A stretch of 64,000 nt of DNA from Xanthomonas sp. 10-10 (lineage in GTDB: Bacteria > Pseudomonadota > Gammaproteobacteria > Xanthomonadales > Xanthomonadaceae). Positions 47,544 to 57,542 of this stretch are shown in pieces (the first letter of the stretch is position 1; the number at the start of each line of letters is the position of its first letter). The stretch is from positions 4,030,001-4,094,000 of the forward strand of contig NZ_CP144460.1 in the NCBI RefSeq assembly GCF_040182365.1. The letters run 5' to 3'. The position numbers and the translations under genes were made by a program. The notes beneath the pieces were generated by a model. The model saw only the letters and a list, made by a program, of their open reading frames with translations, did not search any database and was not told the DNA's origin.

Positions 47544-48545
47544 ATGAGCAACGACACCCAACCGAAAATCGCGATCATCGGCTACGGCAGCCAGGGCCGC
47601 GCGCATGCGCTGAACCTGCGCGATTCCGGCTTCGACGTCACCGTCGGCCTGCGTCCCGGCGGCCCCACCGAATCCAAGGCCCAGGCCGACGGCTTCACCG
47701 TCGTGGCGCCCGCCGAGGCGGTGAAGAGTGCCGATCTGGTCGCGATCCTGACCCCGGACATGGTGCAGAAGAAGCTCTACGAAGAGGTCATTGCCCCGAA
47801 CATGAAGCAAGGCGCCTGCCTGCTGTTCGCGCATGGCCTGAACGTGCATTTCGACATGATCACCCCGCGTGCCGATCTGGACGTGGTGCTGGTCGCGCCG
47901 AAGGGCCCGGGCGCACTGGTGCGTCGCGAATACGAGATCGGCCGCGGCGTGCCGTGCATCTATGCGGTCTACCAGGACACCAGCGGCAAGGCCGAGCAGT
48001 TCGCGCTGACCTATGCCGGCGGCCTGGGCGGCGCGCGCGCCAACATCATCAAGACCACCTTCAAGGAAGAAACCGAAACCGATCTGTTCGGCGAGCAGGC
48101 CGTGCTGTGCGGTGGCGCCTCGTCGCTGGTGCAGGCCGGGTTCGAAGTTTTGGTGGAAGCCGGCTATCAGCCGGAGATCGCGTACTACGAAGTGCTGCAC
48201 GAACTGAAGTTGATCGTGGACCTGTTTTACGAAGGCGGCATCACCCGCATGCTGGAATTCGTGTCCGAAACCGCGCAATACGGCGACTATGTCAGCGGCC
48301 CGCGCGTGATCGACGCCAGCACCAAGGCACGCATGAAGGACGTGCTGACCGACATCCAGAACGGCACCTTCACCAAGAACTGGGTGGCCGAATACGAAGC
48401 CGGCCTGCCGAACTACACCAAGTTCAAGCAGGCCGACCTGGAACACCCGATCGAAGAAGTGGGCAAGAAACTGCGCGCCAAGATGGTGTGGCTCAACGGC
48501 GAACAGCAAGCCGCTGCCGCACCAGCAAATCAGCAAGCGGCATAA
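47544..48545 (+). CDS. ilvC: Ketol-acid reductoisomerase (class I)
   Basis: The 333-residue NADPH enzyme turns acetolactate or acetohydroxybutyrate into the dihydroxy acid. The nucleotide-binding motif is [21 protein letters not shown], and metal/substrate residues lie in [16 protein letters not shown] and [20 protein letters not shown]. Class I length (about 330). AAGGA precedes the ATG. It is the first structural gene behind the attenuator; 47346-47543 is untranslated leader. The C-terminal [11 protein letters not shown] tail is low-complexity. Confidence 0.97.
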   Translation: MSNDTQPKIAIIGYGSQGRAHALNLRDSGFDVTVGLRPGGPTESKAQADGFTVVAPAEAVKSADLVAILTPDMVQKKLYEEVIAPNMKQGACLLFAHGLNVHFDMITPRADLDVVLVAPKGPGALVRREYEIGRGVPCIYAVYQDTSGKAEQFALTYAGGLGGARANIIKTTFKEETETDLFGEQAVLCGGASSLVQAGFEVLVEAGYQPEIAYYEVLHELKLIVDLFYEGGITRMLEFVSETAQYGDYVSGPRVIDASTKARMKDVLTDIQNGTFTKNWVAEYEAGLPNYTKFKQADLEHPIEEVGKKLRAKMVWLNGEQQAAAAPANQQAA

Positions 48546-48589
48546 CGCCGCCGCATCCCCCACCGTTTAACACCGAAGGTCCGCAACGC

Positions 48590-50311
48590 ATGAACACCTC
48601 CGCACACAGCACGCCCCGCAACGGCGCGCGCTGGCTGACGCAGGCCCTGGAAGCCGAGGGCGTGGAAACGCTGTTCGGTTATCCGGGCGGCACCATCATG
48701 CCGTTCTACGACGCCCTGGTGGATTCCAGGCTCAAGCACATCCTGGTCCGTCACGAACAGGGCGCCGCCCTTGCCGCCAACGGCTATGCCCGTGCCAGCG
48801 GCAAGGTCGGCGTGTGCGTGGCCACCTCCGGCCCGGGCGCGTCCAATCTGGTGACCGGCATTGCGGACGCAATGCTCGATTCGGTGCCGATGGTGTGCCT
48901 GACCGGTCAGGTCGCCACGCCGCTGCTGGGCACCGATGCCTTCCAGGAACTGGACGTATTCGGCATGACCATGCCGATCGTCAAGCACAGCTTTCTGGTG
49001 CGCAGCGTGGACCAGTTCCCGGAGATCGTGCGCGAGGCGTTTCGCATCGCGCGCGAAGGCCGCCCGGGCCCGGTGTTGATCGACTTGCCCAAGGACGTGC
49101 AGATTGCCGATGCCTCGCATCTGCCAGCGCATGTGCCGGCGGCGGTGCTGCCGCCACCGGCACCGGCGGACGCGAAGCTGGCCGAAGCGTTGGCCGCCAT
49201 CGCCAGCGCCGAGCGCCCGGTGGTGTATGGCGGAGGCGGGATTGCACTGGCCGGTGCGGTGGAGGCGTTCCGGCGCTTTGTCGAAGCCACCGGCATCCCG
49301 ACCGCGCTGACCTTGCGCGGCCTGGGTGCATTGCCGCATGCGCATCCGGATTATCTGGGCATGCTGGGCATGCACGGCACCCGTGCGGCCAACATGGCGA
49401 TCCAGGAATGCGATCTGCTGGTGGTGGTCGGCGCGCGCTTCGACGATCGCGCGACCGGCAAGTTGAGCGAATTTGCACCGTTCGCACGCGTCATCCATCT
49501 GGATGCCGATGCGTATGAAATTTCCAAGCTGCGTACCGCCGACATCGCCGTGCCCGGCGATGTGGCGACTAGCCTCAAGGCCTTGAGCGCAGCACGCGGC
49601 AACTGCCAGGCATGGCGTACGCGCTGCTTTGCCAATCGCGAAAAATTCGCTGCGCGCTACGACGCGCCCGGTACCGATATCTACGCACCGGCGCTGCTGA
49701 AGCGACTGAGCGAAGTGGCTCCGGCCGACACCATCATCGCCTGCGATGTGGGCCAGCATCAGATGTGGGTGGCCCAGCATTGCCGCTTCAACGATCCACG
49801 CAATCACCTCACCAGCGGCGCACTCGGCACCATGGGCTTCGGCCTGCCGGCGGCGATGGGCGCGCAGTTCGCCTGCCCGGACCGCACCGTGGTGCTGGTC
49901 TCCGGCGACGGCAGCTTCATGATGAACGTGCAGGAGCTGGTGACCATCGCGCGCTGCAAGCTGCCGGTGAAGATCGTGCTGCTGGACAACAGCTCGCTGG
50001 GCATGGTGCGGCAGTGGCAGGAGCTGTTCTTTGCCGAGCGCTACAGCGAAATCGATCTGTCCGACAACCCGGATTTTGCCGCGCTGGCGCAGGTGTTCGG
50101 CATCCCGGCCAAGCGCATCATCGCGCGCGGCGATGTGGATGCGGCACTGGCGGAATTGCTGTCCCAACCCGGCCCCGGCCTGCTGCACGTTGCCATCGAC
50201 GCACGCGCCAACGTATGGCCGCTGGTGCCGCCCAACAACGCCAACAGCACCATGCTGGACAGCAATCCTGCACACGCGGCCAAGGAGACGACACATGCGT
50301 TACCGGCTTGA
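48590..50311 (+). CDS. ilvG: Acetolactate synthase large subunit
   Basis: The 573-residue TPP enzyme condenses pyruvate with pyruvate or 2-oxobutyrate. The catalytic glutamate is in LVRHEQGAALAANGYARASG, and the TPP/Mg motif runs from VSGDGSFMMNVQELVTIARC to the asparagines of LLDNSSLGMVRQW. DVGQHQMWVAQH and FGLPAAMGAQ complete the family set. It is followed by an IlvM-type small subunit, which identifies it as IlvG-like (isozyme II). The ATG 48590 is 44 bases after the ilvC stop; the frame is open upstream but antisense-like. Confidence 0.96.
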   Translation: MNTSAHSTPRNGARWLTQALEAEGVETLFGYPGGTIMPFYDALVDSRLKHILVRHEQGAALAANGYARASGKVGVCVATSGPGASNLVTGIADAMLDSVPMVCLTGQVATPLLGTDAFQELDVFGMTMPIVKHSFLVRSVDQFPEIVREAFRIAREGRPGPVLIDLPKDVQIADASHLPAHVPAAVLPPPAPADAKLAEALAAIASAERPVVYGGGGIALAGAVEAFRRFVEATGIPTALTLRGLGALPHAHPDYLGMLGMHGTRAANMAIQECDLLVVVGARFDDRATGKLSEFAPFARVIHLDADAYEISKLRTADIAVPGDVATSLKALSAARGNCQAWRTRCFANREKFAARYDAPGTDIYAPALLKRLSEVAPADTIIACDVGQHQMWVAQHCRFNDPRNHLTSGALGTMGFGLPAAMGAQFACPDRTVVLVSGDGSFMMNVQELVTIARCKLPVKIVLLDNSSLGMVRQWQELFFAERYSEIDLSDNPDFAALAQVFGIPAKRIIARGDVDAALAELLSQPGPGLLHVAIDARANVWPLVPPNNANSTMLDSNPAHAAKETTHALPA

Positions 50312-50552
50312 CCTGGTGCTGAAGCCGGCCGAAGGCGCATTGGTGCGGGTGATCGGCATGACCGAGCGCCGCGGGTTCCGCCCGTGTGCCATCCAGGGCG
50401 CCGCCGCGCCGGACGATGCCGGGCGCTGGCACCTGCAGTTGGACGTGGACAGCAGCCGGCCGCCGGAAACACTGCGGCTGCAGCTCGAAAAGGTGTACGA
50501 CTGCGAGTCGGTGGTGATCACGGCACTGGAATCGATCGAGGCCGCCGCATGA
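50295..50552 (+). CDS. ilvM: Acetolactate synthase small subunit (IlvM-like)
   Basis: An 85-residue ACT-domain protein (MRYRLDLVLKPAEGALVRVI, GMTERRGFRPCAIQ, then LQLEKVYDCESVVIT), the size of E. coli IlvM and much shorter than IlvN/IlvH. It stabilises and tunes the large subunit. The ATG (AAGGAG upstream, spaced seven) lies within the last codons of ilvG, overlapping by 17 nt, and its stop overlaps the next ATG in ATGA. All point to strict translational coupling. Confidence 0.9.
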   Translation: MRYRLDLVLKPAEGALVRVIGMTERRGFRPCAIQGAAAPDDAGRWHLQLDVDSSRPPETLRLQLEKVYDCESVVITALESIEAAA

Positions 50553-50650
50553 CCACGCAGACCTGGGCCACGCAAACCTCGCGCGACCACCAGACCACCG
50601 TCCGGAGGTGTCTTCTTCCGGATCGGCCGCGCGCGTGCCGCAATGCCTGA
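50549..50650 (+). CDS. Possible 33-residue coupled micro-ORF between ilvM and ilvA
   Basis: ATGA at 50549-50552 couples a short frame to the ilvM stop. It reads MTTQTWATQTSRDHQTTVRR and more, ending in TGA at 50648-50650, inside the ilvA start region (ilvA ATG is 50643). A self-complementary TCCGGA occurs twice in it (50602-50607, 50618-50623 approximately). It may be a translation bridge to ilvA and not a functional peptide. Confidence 0.35.
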   Translation: MTTQTWATQTSRDHQTTVRRCLLPDRPRACRNA

Positions 50651-51761
50651 TTCCGGCCGCCCCGCTTCGCAGGAACCAGACGTAGGCGACGTGGCCGTCA
50701 GCGTGGCCGACGTGCTGGCCGCGCAGGCCCGCCTGCGCAAGTACCTGTCGCCCACGCCGCTGCATTATGCCGAGCGCTTCGGCGTGTGGTTGAAACTGGA
50801 AAACCTGCAGCGCACCGGCTCCTACAAGGTGCGCGGCGCATTGAACGCGTTGCTGGCGGGGCTGGAACGCGGCGACGAGCGTCCGGTGATCTGCGCATCG
50901 GCCGGCAACCATGCGCAAGGCGTGGCATGGTCGGCATACAGGCTGGGCGTGCAGGCGATTACGGTGATGCCATACGGCGCGCCGCAGACCAAGATCGCCG
51001 GTGTTGCGCACTGGGGCGCCACCGTCCGCCAGCATGGCAACAGTTACGACGAAGCGTTTGCGTTCGCACGCGAGCTGGCCGACCAGAACGGCTACCGTTT
51101 CCTATCCGCCTTCGACGATCCGGATGTGATCGCCGGGCAAGGCACGGTCGGCATCGAACTGGCTGCGCATGCGCCGGACGTGGTGATCGTGCCGATCGGC
51201 GGCGGCGGCCTGGCCTCCGGGGTGGCGCTTGCGCTGAAATCGCAAGGCGTGCGCATCGTCGGCGCGCAGGTGGAAGGTGTCGATTCGATGGCCCGCGCCG
51301 TACGCGGCGATCTGCGTGAAATCGCTCCCGTCCCCACCCTGGCCGACGGCGTGAAGGTCAAGATTCCCGGCTTTCTGACCCGCCGTTTATGCGCGAGCCT
51401 GCTCGACGATGTGGTGATCGTGCGCGAAGCCGAATTGCGTGAAACCCTGGTACGCCTGGCGCTGGAAGAGCACGTCATCGCCGAGGGCGCCGGTGCGCTG
51501 GCACTGGCCGCCGGTCGCCGTGTTGCAGGCAAACGCAAATGTGCGGTGGTCTCTGGCGGTAATATCGACGCAACGGTTCTGGCCGCACTCTTGTCCGAGG
51601 TGCGGCCGCGTCCGCCACGCAAACCGCGGCGTCGCAATACCGAACGACTCCGCAACGAACGCAGCGTCAAGCCTTCACCCCAAACACCCGCTCTTTCCCG
51701 CCCATCCGCAGTCGCTTCAACGCCTGTCACCGCCATCGCCGTAGAGGAGTCTTCCTGGTGA
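50643..51761 (+). CDS. ilvA: Threonine dehydratase without ACT regulatory domain
   Basis: The 372-residue PLP enzyme deaminates threonine to 2-oxobutyrate for isoleucine synthesis. The PLP lysine is Lys62 in [45 protein letters not shown] and [17 protein letters not shown] are the other signature blocks. The catalytic domain ends near residue 320; instead of the feedback-sensitive ACT domain of IlvA there is a 50-residue Arg/Pro/Ser tail ([16 protein letters not shown] on). That matches the short TdcB-type architecture, though the operon assigns it to biosynthesis. Lack of the domain suggests it escapes isoleucine inhibition. Confidence 0.88.
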   Translation: MPDSGRPASQEPDVGDVAVSVADVLAAQARLRKYLSPTPLHYAERFGVWLKLENLQRTGSYKVRGALNALLAGLERGDERPVICASAGNHAQGVAWSAYRLGVQAITVMPYGAPQTKIAGVAHWGATVRQHGNSYDEAFAFARELADQNGYRFLSAFDDPDVIAGQGTVGIELAAHAPDVVIVPIGGGGLASGVALALKSQGVRIVGAQVEGVDSMARAVRGDLREIAPVPTLADGVKVKIPGFLTRRLCASLLDDVVIVREAELRETLVRLALEEHVIAEGAGALALAAGRRVAGKRKCAVVSGGNIDATVLAALLSEVRPRPPRKPRRRNTERLRNERSVKPSPQTPALSRPSAVASTPVTAIAVEESSW

Positions 51762-53320
51762 ACACGACCGTATCCAACCAGACCCCGCGTATCCGAATTT
51801 TCGACACCACCCTGCGCGACGGCGAGCAATCCCCCGGCTGCAGCATGACGCCCCAGCAGAAGCTGGTCATGGCGCGCGCGCTGGACGAACTCGGCGTGGA
51901 CATCATCGAAACCGGCTTTCCGGCCAGTTCGCATTCGGACCGCGAAGCTGTGGCGATGATCGGCCGCGAGCTGCGTCGTCCCACCCTTGCGGTGCTGTCG
52001 CGCTGCCTGCAGGCGGATATTGAAACCTCGGCAAAGGCGCTGGAAGCTGCAGCCAACCCGCGCCTGCATGTGTTCCTGTCCACCAGCCCGCTGCACCGCG
52101 AGCACAAGTTGCGCATGAGCCGCGAACAGGTGCTGGAATCGGTGCACAAGCACGTGACGCTGGCGCGCGGCTATATCGATGACGTGGAGTTTTCTGCCGA
52201 AGACGCGACCCGCACCGAAGAAGATTTCCTGGCCGAAGTCACCCGTGTGGCGATTGCGGCCGGTGCCACCACGATCAACCTGCCCGACACGGTGGGCTTC
52301 ACCACGCCGGAAGAGATCCGCGGCATGTTCGCGCGGCTGATCGCCAGCGTGGAAGGCGCCGACAAGGTGATCTTCAGCGCGCATTGCCATAACGATCTGG
52401 GCCTGGCGGTGGCCAATTCGCTGGCAGCGATCGAAGGCGGCGCACGTCAGGTGGAATGCACCATCAACGGCATCGGAGAGCGTGCGGGCAACTGCGCACT
52501 GGAAGAAATCACCATGGCGCTGAAGGTGCGTGGTGCGTTCTACAACATCGATTCGTCGATCAATACTCCACGCATCGTCTCCACCTCGCAGTTGCTGCAG
52601 CGCCTGGTCGGCATGCCGGTACAGCGCAACAAGGCGGTAGTCGGTGGCAATGCGTTTGCGCACGAATCGGGCATCCACCAGCACGGCATGCTGCGCCATC
52701 GCGGCACCTACGAAATCATGCGTCCGGAAGATGTGGGCTGGGAATCGTCGCAAATGGTGCTGGGCCGCCACAGCGGCCGTGCAGCGGTCGAGCAGCGCCT
52801 GCGTGCCCTTGGATATCTGCTGGAGGAAGAAGAGGTCAAACTGGTCTTCGAGCAGTTCAAGGCATTGTGCGAAAAGCAGCGCGTGGTCACCGACGCGGAC
52901 CTGCAGGCATTGATGCAGGACGCCACCGTGCAGGAAGGTTACCGCCTGGCCTCGATGACCATCAGCGATGTCGGCAGCCGTGCCAATGCGCTGGTGGAAT
53001 TGTCCGACCCGGAAGGCAATCGCGTCGCCGAGACTGCGCAGGGCAACGGCCCGGTCGATGCCTTGTTCGGTGCGCTGGCCTCGGCCACCGGCGTGAAGCT
53101 CGAGCTGGACAGCTACCAGGTGCACAGCGTGGGCATCGGCGCAGATGCGCGCGGTGAAGCCAGCCTGAGCGTACGCCACGACGGCGTGGAATACGAAGGC
53201 ACCGGCACCAGCAAGGACATCATCGAAGCCAGCGCACTGGCGTGGCTGGATGTGGCCAACCGCCTGTTGCGTCAGCGCGAGCGCGGCGTGGTCGCCGGCA
53301 AGACGGCTGCGGTGGCGTAG
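51758..53320 (+). CDS. leuA: 2-isopropylmalate synthase
   Basis: The 520-residue enzyme joins acetyl-CoA to 2-oxoisovalerate, the first leucine-specific step. [15 protein letters not shown] at the N-terminus, [16 protein letters not shown] for metal binding, [19 protein letters not shown], and a C-terminal LeuA dimerisation/feedback domain (about residues 390-510) are all present. It starts with GTG, overlapping the ilvA stop in GTGA (51758-51761). Leucine feedback is expected from the intact C-terminal domain. It is the last gene of the ilv operon. Confidence 0.96.
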   Translation: MNTTVSNQTPRIRIFDTTLRDGEQSPGCSMTPQQKLVMARALDELGVDIIETGFPASSHSDREAVAMIGRELRRPTLAVLSRCLQADIETSAKALEAAANPRLHVFLSTSPLHREHKLRMSREQVLESVHKHVTLARGYIDDVEFSAEDATRTEEDFLAEVTRVAIAAGATTINLPDTVGFTTPEEIRGMFARLIASVEGADKVIFSAHCHNDLGLAVANSLAAIEGGARQVECTINGIGERAGNCALEEITMALKVRGAFYNIDSSINTPRIVSTSQLLQRLVGMPVQRNKAVVGGNAFAHESGIHQHGMLRHRGTYEIMRPEDVGWESSQMVLGRHSGRAAVEQRLRALGYLLEEEEVKLVFEQFKALCEKQRVVTDADLQALMQDATVQEGYRLASMTISDVGSRANALVELSDPEGNRVAETAQGNGPVDALFGALASATGVKLELDSYQVHSVGIGADARGEASLSVRHDGVEYEGTGTSKDIIEASALAWLDVANRLLRQRERGVVAGKTAAVA

Positions 53321-53420
53321 CGCTGTCATCTGCTAAACGATGTAAATCTGACGGCCGGCGGAGTGATCTGCTGGCCGTCTTGGTTTTTGGTGGTTGGTCA
53401 TTTGAACGTTTTCTAAGAAT

Positions 53421-53462
53421 GCATTGCTTGCCGATCAGCAGCCGCGAAGAGTGGGAGCGCGG
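53421..53462. repeat. 42-bp direct repeat, copy 1
   Basis: The 42 bases from GCATTGCTTGCCGATCAGCA onward are identical to 53798-53839. Each copy sits about 70 and 15 bp upstream of a 67-bp palindromic element (E and F). Confidence 0.95.
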
Positions 53463-53529
53463 CGCCACATCGACCAATCCCACGCACGACGTCTGCCGGT
53501 TTCGCGCAAACGCCTCGATCACTGAGGGC

Positions 53530-53631
53530 GCTTGCACGCGTACCGGCGTGGGACACGCCGCAAGTACGTCCCTGTAGGCTCTTACGCGGCATCCATGCCG
53601 CGTAAGGTCCCACGCCGGTACGCGCGCAAGC
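53530..53631 (-). repeat. 67-bp palindromic element, copy E, with 25-bp outer arms
   Basis: Arms 53530-53554 and 53607-53631 are complementary with one mismatch, joining the element's closing stem, which reads GTGGGAC/GTCCCAC here instead of GCGGGAC/GTCCCGC. Inside is a perfect 12-bp hairpin CTTACGCGGCAT/ATGCCGCGTAAG. Both changes preserve pairing. Confidence 0.9.
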
Positions 53632-53797
53632 ACCTCCGAATATTGTTGGTGGCTGAAGGAGAAGAGTTACTTGATTGATTGATCATGCTTTGGAGCGCGA
53701 CCTTCGCTGGCGGAATCATGGCAAAGCAATAGACGAAAAACTGCATCGACTACCGACTACCGACTGCGGAATCTGCAAGCATCATGCCTACCAAAAG

Positions 53798-53839
53798 GCA
53801 TTGCTTGCCGATCAGCAGCCGCGAAGAGTGGGAGCGCGG
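53798..53839. repeat. 42-bp direct repeat, copy 2
   Basis: Identical to 53421-53462 over all 42 bases. The intervening 335 bp and the rest of 53321-54112 show no gene I can support. Confidence 0.95.
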
Positions 53840-53853
53840 TGTCGCGTCCGGGG

Positions 53854-53920
53854 GCGGGACCGTGTGGCGGCGTGGATGCCGCCACCGAGCCTCCACGGAC
53901 GGATTCACGGCGTGTCCCGA
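53854..53920 (+). repeat. 67-bp palindromic element, copy F
   Basis: The ends are GCGGGAC/GTCCCG (53854-53860 and 53914-53919). The inner stem GTGGCGGCGT/ATGCCGCCAC has one G-T pair. GGTGTCG (53838-53844) and CGACACC (53919-53925) add an outer arm. Confidence 0.88.
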
Positions 53921-54112
53921 CACCGGATGCGGCACCGCGCTGCCGACCACCCCCCATGCCTACAAGTCCTGCGCACGACATCCGTAGGTTCATGCAGATG
54001 CTTTGGTTGACTGATGTGATCACGGATGAGGCAGACGCCAAACGAAAGTGGCCATCGTCTGAAGAACGATAGCCACCGGTAAAGCCACGACGCCTCGGGG
54101 AAGCGAGCGCTT

Positions 54113-55186
54113 TTACAGCGCGGCCACCACTGCATCACCCATTGCCACCGTACCGACCTTGGTCGTGCCTTCCGACCAGATGTCGGCGGTGCGCAGGCCT
54201 TGGTCGAGTACCTTGCCGACCGCTTGCTCGATCGCATCTGCTGCAGCAGATTGCGCAAACGTATAGCGCAGCATCATTGCCACCGACAGGATGGTGGCCA
54301 GCGGATTGGCGATGCCCTTGCCTGCGATATCCGGCGCCGAGCCATGACATGGCTCGTACATGCCCTTATTGTTGGCATCCAGCGAGGCCGACGGCAGCAT
54401 GCCGATCGAGCCGGTGAGCATCGACGCCTGGTCGGACAGGATGTCGCCAAACATGTTGTCGGTCACGATCACATCGAACTGCTTGGGCGCGCGTACCAAC
54501 TGCATCGCCGCGTTGTCCACGTACATATGCGACAACGCAATGTCCGGATAGTCCTTTGACACCTCTTCGACGACTGCGCGCCACAGCTGGCTCGATGCCA
54601 GTACGTTGGCCTTGTCGACCGAGCACAGCTTCTTGCCGCGCAGGCGTGCCATCTCGAAGCCGGCCTTGGCGATGCGGCGGATCTCGCTTTCACTGTATGG
54701 CAGCGTGTCGTAGGCCTGACGCTCGCCATTGTCCAGCGTGCGCGTGCCCCGCGGCTGACCGAAATAAATACCGCCGGTGAGCTCGCGCAGGATCAGCAGA
54801 TCCAGCCCGGACACCACCTCCGGCTTGAGCGTGGAGGCCTCGGCCAGCTGCGGATACAGCAGTGCCGGACGCAGGTTGGCGAACAACCCAAGCTGCGAGC
54901 GGATCTTGAGCAGGCCCCGCTCCGGGCGCAGCGATGGGTCGATGGTGTCCCATTGCGGCCCACCGACAGCGCCCAGCAGCACCGCGTCGGCAGCGCGCGC
55001 GCGCTCCAGCGTTTCGTCGGCCAGCGGGCTGCCGTACTTGTCGTAGGCCGCGCCACCCAGTTCGTCGTACACCAGGCTGAAACCCAAACCATGCTGCGCA
55101 TCGATACGCGCCAGCACCTTGACCGCTTCGGCCATGATCTCCGGGCCAATCCCGTCGCCGGGAAGAATCAGAATCTGCTTGCTCAT
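54113..55186 (-). CDS. leuB: 3-isopropylmalate dehydrogenase
   Basis: The 357-residue NAD enzyme oxidatively decarboxylates 3-isopropylmalate. [15 protein letters not shown] starts the chain; [18 protein letters not shown], the metal-site [19 protein letters not shown] and the nucleotide loop [21 protein letters not shown] are typical of LeuB. ATG 55186 has GAGGA at five bases. It is last in leuC-leuD-leuB, convergent with leuA across the repeat-filled gap. Confidence 0.97.
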   Translation of the reverse strand: MSKQILILPGDGIGPEIMAEAVKVLARIDAQHGLGFSLVYDELGGAAYDKYGSPLADETLERARAADAVLLGAVGGPQWDTIDPSLRPERGLLKIRSQLGLFANLRPALLYPQLAEASTLKPEVVSGLDLLILRELTGGIYFGQPRGTRTLDNGERQAYDTLPYSESEIRRIAKAGFEMARLRGKKLCSVDKANVLASSQLWRAVVEEVSKDYPDIALSHMYVDNAAMQLVRAPKQFDVIVTDNMFGDILSDQASMLTGSIGMLPSASLDANNKGMYEPCHGSAPDIAGKGIANPLATILSVAMMLRYTFAQSAAADAIEQAVGKVLDQGLRTADIWSEGTTKVGTVAMGDAVVAAL

Positions 55187-55266
55187 GCAATCCTCGTGGA
55201 ATGACGCAACAGCGCCAGTTAGTTCAATGTGCCGCGGCGATCACCGCGCAAACGTCACTGCACAAC

Positions 55267-55914
55267 TCACTGCAGCGCGCCGAACAGCCACGGCTGGCGA
55301 GCGCGATGGTCTTGCTCGAAGCGGCCGATCGCATCGGCCTCCTGCAAGGTCAGGCCGATGTCGTCCAGCCCGTTGAGCAGGCAGTGCTTGCGGAATGCAT
55401 CGATGTCGAATGCGTACTCCGCGCCATCGGGGCGGCGCACGCGCTGTGCGGCCAGATCCACGGTGAGTTGATAGCCCTCGTTGGCCAGGCATTGCTCGAA
55501 CAATGCGTCCACTTCCGCTTCGGCCAGCACGATCGGCAGCAGGCCGTTCTTGAAGCTGTTGTTGAAGAAGATGTCGGCAAAGCTCGGCGCGATCACGGTG
55601 CGGAAGCCGTATTCGTCCAGCGCCCACGGCGCGTGCTCGCGCGAGGAACCGCAGCCGAAGTTCTCGCGTGCCAGCAGCACGCTGGCGCCCTGATAGCGCG
55701 GAAAATTGAGCACGAACTCCGGATTGAGCGGGCGCTGGCTGTTGTCGCGGCCGGGCTCGCCGATGTCCAGATAGCGCCATTCGTCGAACAGGTTCGGCCC
55801 GAAACCGGTGCGCTTGATCGACTTGAGGAATTGCTTGGGAATGATCTGGTCGGTATCGACATTGGCGCGATCCAGCGGCGCCACCAGTCCGGTGTGTTGG
55901 GTGAAAGGGGTCAT
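55267..55914 (-). CDS. leuD: 3-isopropylmalate dehydratase small subunit
   Basis: The 215-residue swivel-domain partner of LeuC isomerises 2- to 3-isopropylmalate. [21 protein letters not shown] and [19 protein letters not shown] are characteristic, as is [17 protein letters not shown]. Start ATG 55914 (MTPFTQHTG); no strong ribosome site is visible, perhaps because a G-rich repeat fills the 70 bp to leuC. The frame is open upstream, but those codons come from the repeat. Confidence 0.96.
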   Translation of the reverse strand: MTPFTQHTGLVAPLDRANVDTDQIIPKQFLKSIKRTGFGPNLFDEWRYLDIGEPGRDNSQRPLNPEFVLNFPRYQGASVLLARENFGCGSSREHAPWALDEYGFRTVIAPSFADIFFNNSFKNGLLPIVLAEAEVDALFEQCLANEGYQLTVDLAAQRVRRPDGAEYAFDIDAFRKHCLLNGLDDIGLTLQEADAIGRFEQDHRARQPWLFGALQ

Positions 55915-55925
55915 TGAGAGAGGCC

Positions 55926-56006
55926 GGGATTGGGGAATGGGGAGTAGGGAATGGGCAGAGCGGGAAGCAGGACTTTGCGATTCCCTATTCCCGATTCTCG
56001 ATTCCC
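55926..56006. repeat. G-rich inverted repeat between leuD and leuC
   Basis: The left arm 55926-55956 (GGGATTGGGGAATGGGGAGT and on) and right arm 55977-56006 are imperfect inverted copies. The right arm encodes the last residues and TAG stop of leuC. Same family as the repeats at 9097 and 15632. Confidence 0.75.
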
Positions 56007-57424
56007 TGGAGGTCACGCACGTCGACGAAGTGCCCACTCACCGCCGCCGCTGCGGCCATCGCCGGGCTGACCAGATGGGTGCGGCCACCGGCGCCCTGGC
56101 GGCCTTCGAAGTTGCGGTTGGAGGTGGAGGCACAATGTTCGCCGCTGCCCAGCTTGTCCGGGTTCATCGCCAGGCACATCGAGCACCCCGGCTCGCGCCA
56201 TTCGAAGCCGGCGTCCAGAAACACCTTGTCCAGGCCTTCGGCCTCGGCCTGCGCTTTCACCAGACCGGAGCCCGGCACTACCAGCGCCTGCTTGATGGTG
56301 GAGGCGACCTTGCGGCCCTTCGCAACCGCAGCGGCCGCGCGCAGATCCTCGATGCGCGAGTTGGTGCACGAGCCGATGAACACGCGGTCCAGGCGGATCT
56401 CGGTGATCGGCTGATTGGCCTTCAGCCCCATGTACTTCAGCGCGCGCTCGATCGAGTCGCGCTTGGTCGGATCCTGTTCGGTTGCCGGGTCCGGCACCTG
56501 CTGATCCACCGCCAGCACCATTTCCGGCGAGGTGCCCCAGCTCACTTGTGGCTTGATGTCCTCGGCACGCAGTTCCACCAAGGTGTCGAAGTGCGCGCCC
56601 GGGTCGGAGACCAGCGTCTTCCACAGCGCCACGGCAGCGTCCCAATCCGCCCCCTTGGGCGCGAACGGGCGGCCTTGGACGTACGCGATGGTCTTGTCGT
56701 CCACTGCCACCATGCCCACGCGCGCACCGGCTTCGATGGACATGTTGCAGATGGTCATGCGCCCTTCCATCGACAGCGCGGCAATCGCGCTGCCGGCAAA
56801 TTCCAGCGCATGTCCGTTGCCGCCAGCGGTGCCGATCCTGCCGATTACCGCCAGCACGATGTCCTTGGCAGTCACGCCAAACGGCAACGTGCCTTCGACA
56901 CGCACCTGCATGTTCTTCATCTTTTTGGCGATCAGGCATTGCGTGGCCAGCACGTGCTCGACCTCGGAGGTGCCGATGCCGTGCGCCAGCGCGCCGAATG
57001 CGCCATGCGTGGAGGTGTGCGAATCGCCGCAGACCACGGTCATGCCCGGCAGGGTGGCGCCCTGCTCCGGGCCGACCACATGCACGATGCCCTGGCGAGC
57101 GTCGTTCATCTTGAACTCGAGGATGCCGAAGTCGTCGCAGTTCTCGTCCAGGGTCTGCACCTGCAGGCGCGAGACTTCGTCGGCGATCGACTCCAGGCCG
57201 CCCTGCCGCTCGGCACGCGTGGTCGGCACGTTGTGGTCGGGCGTGGCGATGTTGGCATCGATGCGCCACGGCTTGCGCCCGGCCAGGCGCAGGCCTTCGA
57301 ACGCCTGCGGCGAGGTCACTTCATGCAGGATGTGGCGGTCGATGTAGATCAGCGACGAACCATCGTCGCGGCGCGTGACCTCGTGCAGGTCCCACAGCTT
57401 GTCGTACAGCGTCTTGGCAGTCAT
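55985..57424 (-). CDS. leuC: 3-isopropylmalate dehydratase large subunit
   Basis: The 479-residue aconitase-family subunit carries the [4Fe-4S] cluster: cysteines in [15 protein letters not shown] and [13 protein letters not shown]. Other blocks are [21 protein letters not shown] and [13 protein letters not shown]-like [21 protein letters not shown] 57424 is chosen because the codons above lie in the regulator's promoter. The last residues GIENRE plus stop fall inside a G-rich inverted repeat, so the C-terminus is repeat-derived. It leads the leuC-leuD-leuB operon. Confidence 0.97.
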   Translation of the reverse strand: MTAKTLYDKLWDLHEVTRRDDGSSLIYIDRHILHEVTSPQAFEGLRLAGRKPWRIDANIATPDHNVPTTRAERQGGLESIADEVSRLQVQTLDENCDDFGILEFKMNDARQGIVHVVGPEQGATLPGMTVVCGDSHTSTHGAFGALAHGIGTSEVEHVLATQCLIAKKMKNMQVRVEGTLPFGVTAKDIVLAVIGRIGTAGGNGHALEFAGSAIAALSMEGRMTICNMSIEAGARVGMVAVDDKTIAYVQGRPFAPKGADWDAAVALWKTLVSDPGAHFDTLVELRAEDIKPQVSWGTSPEMVLAVDQQVPDPATEQDPTKRDSIERALKYMGLKANQPITEIRLDRVFIGSCTNSRIEDLRAAAAVAKGRKVASTIKQALVVPGSGLVKAQAEAEGLDKVFLDAGFEWREPGCSMCLAMNPDKLGSGEHCASTSNRNFEGRQGAGGRTHLVSPAMAAAAAVSGHFVDVRDLQGIENRE

Positions 57425-57501
57425 TGCGGCGATCCGGTTGGCGGATGGTAGGAGCCCCACCTGGCTGCATTCGATGCTAGGAGCTTGAATTGGATAACGC
57501 A

Positions 57502-57531
57502 AATTCATATTGTTTATTCAACAAATGAATT
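57502..57531. promoter_or_regulatory. Palindromic operator between leuC and the LysR gene
   Basis: AATTCAT (57502-57508) faces ATGAATT (57525-57531), and TTGTT (57510-57514) faces AACAA (57520-57524) around a TATTC centre. One base asymmetry separates the outer arms. Position between divergent genes fits a LysR-type site. Confidence 0.65.
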
Positions 57532-57542
57532 TCAGGAATGGC

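Noticed and set aside
51092-53329. 745-codon minus-strand frame
   Set aside because: Antisense of ilvA and leuA.
53321-54112. Insertion sequence or tRNA-linked island in the ilv-leu gap
   Set aside because: No transposase, no tRNA-like cloverleaf and no target-site duplication were found; only repeats.
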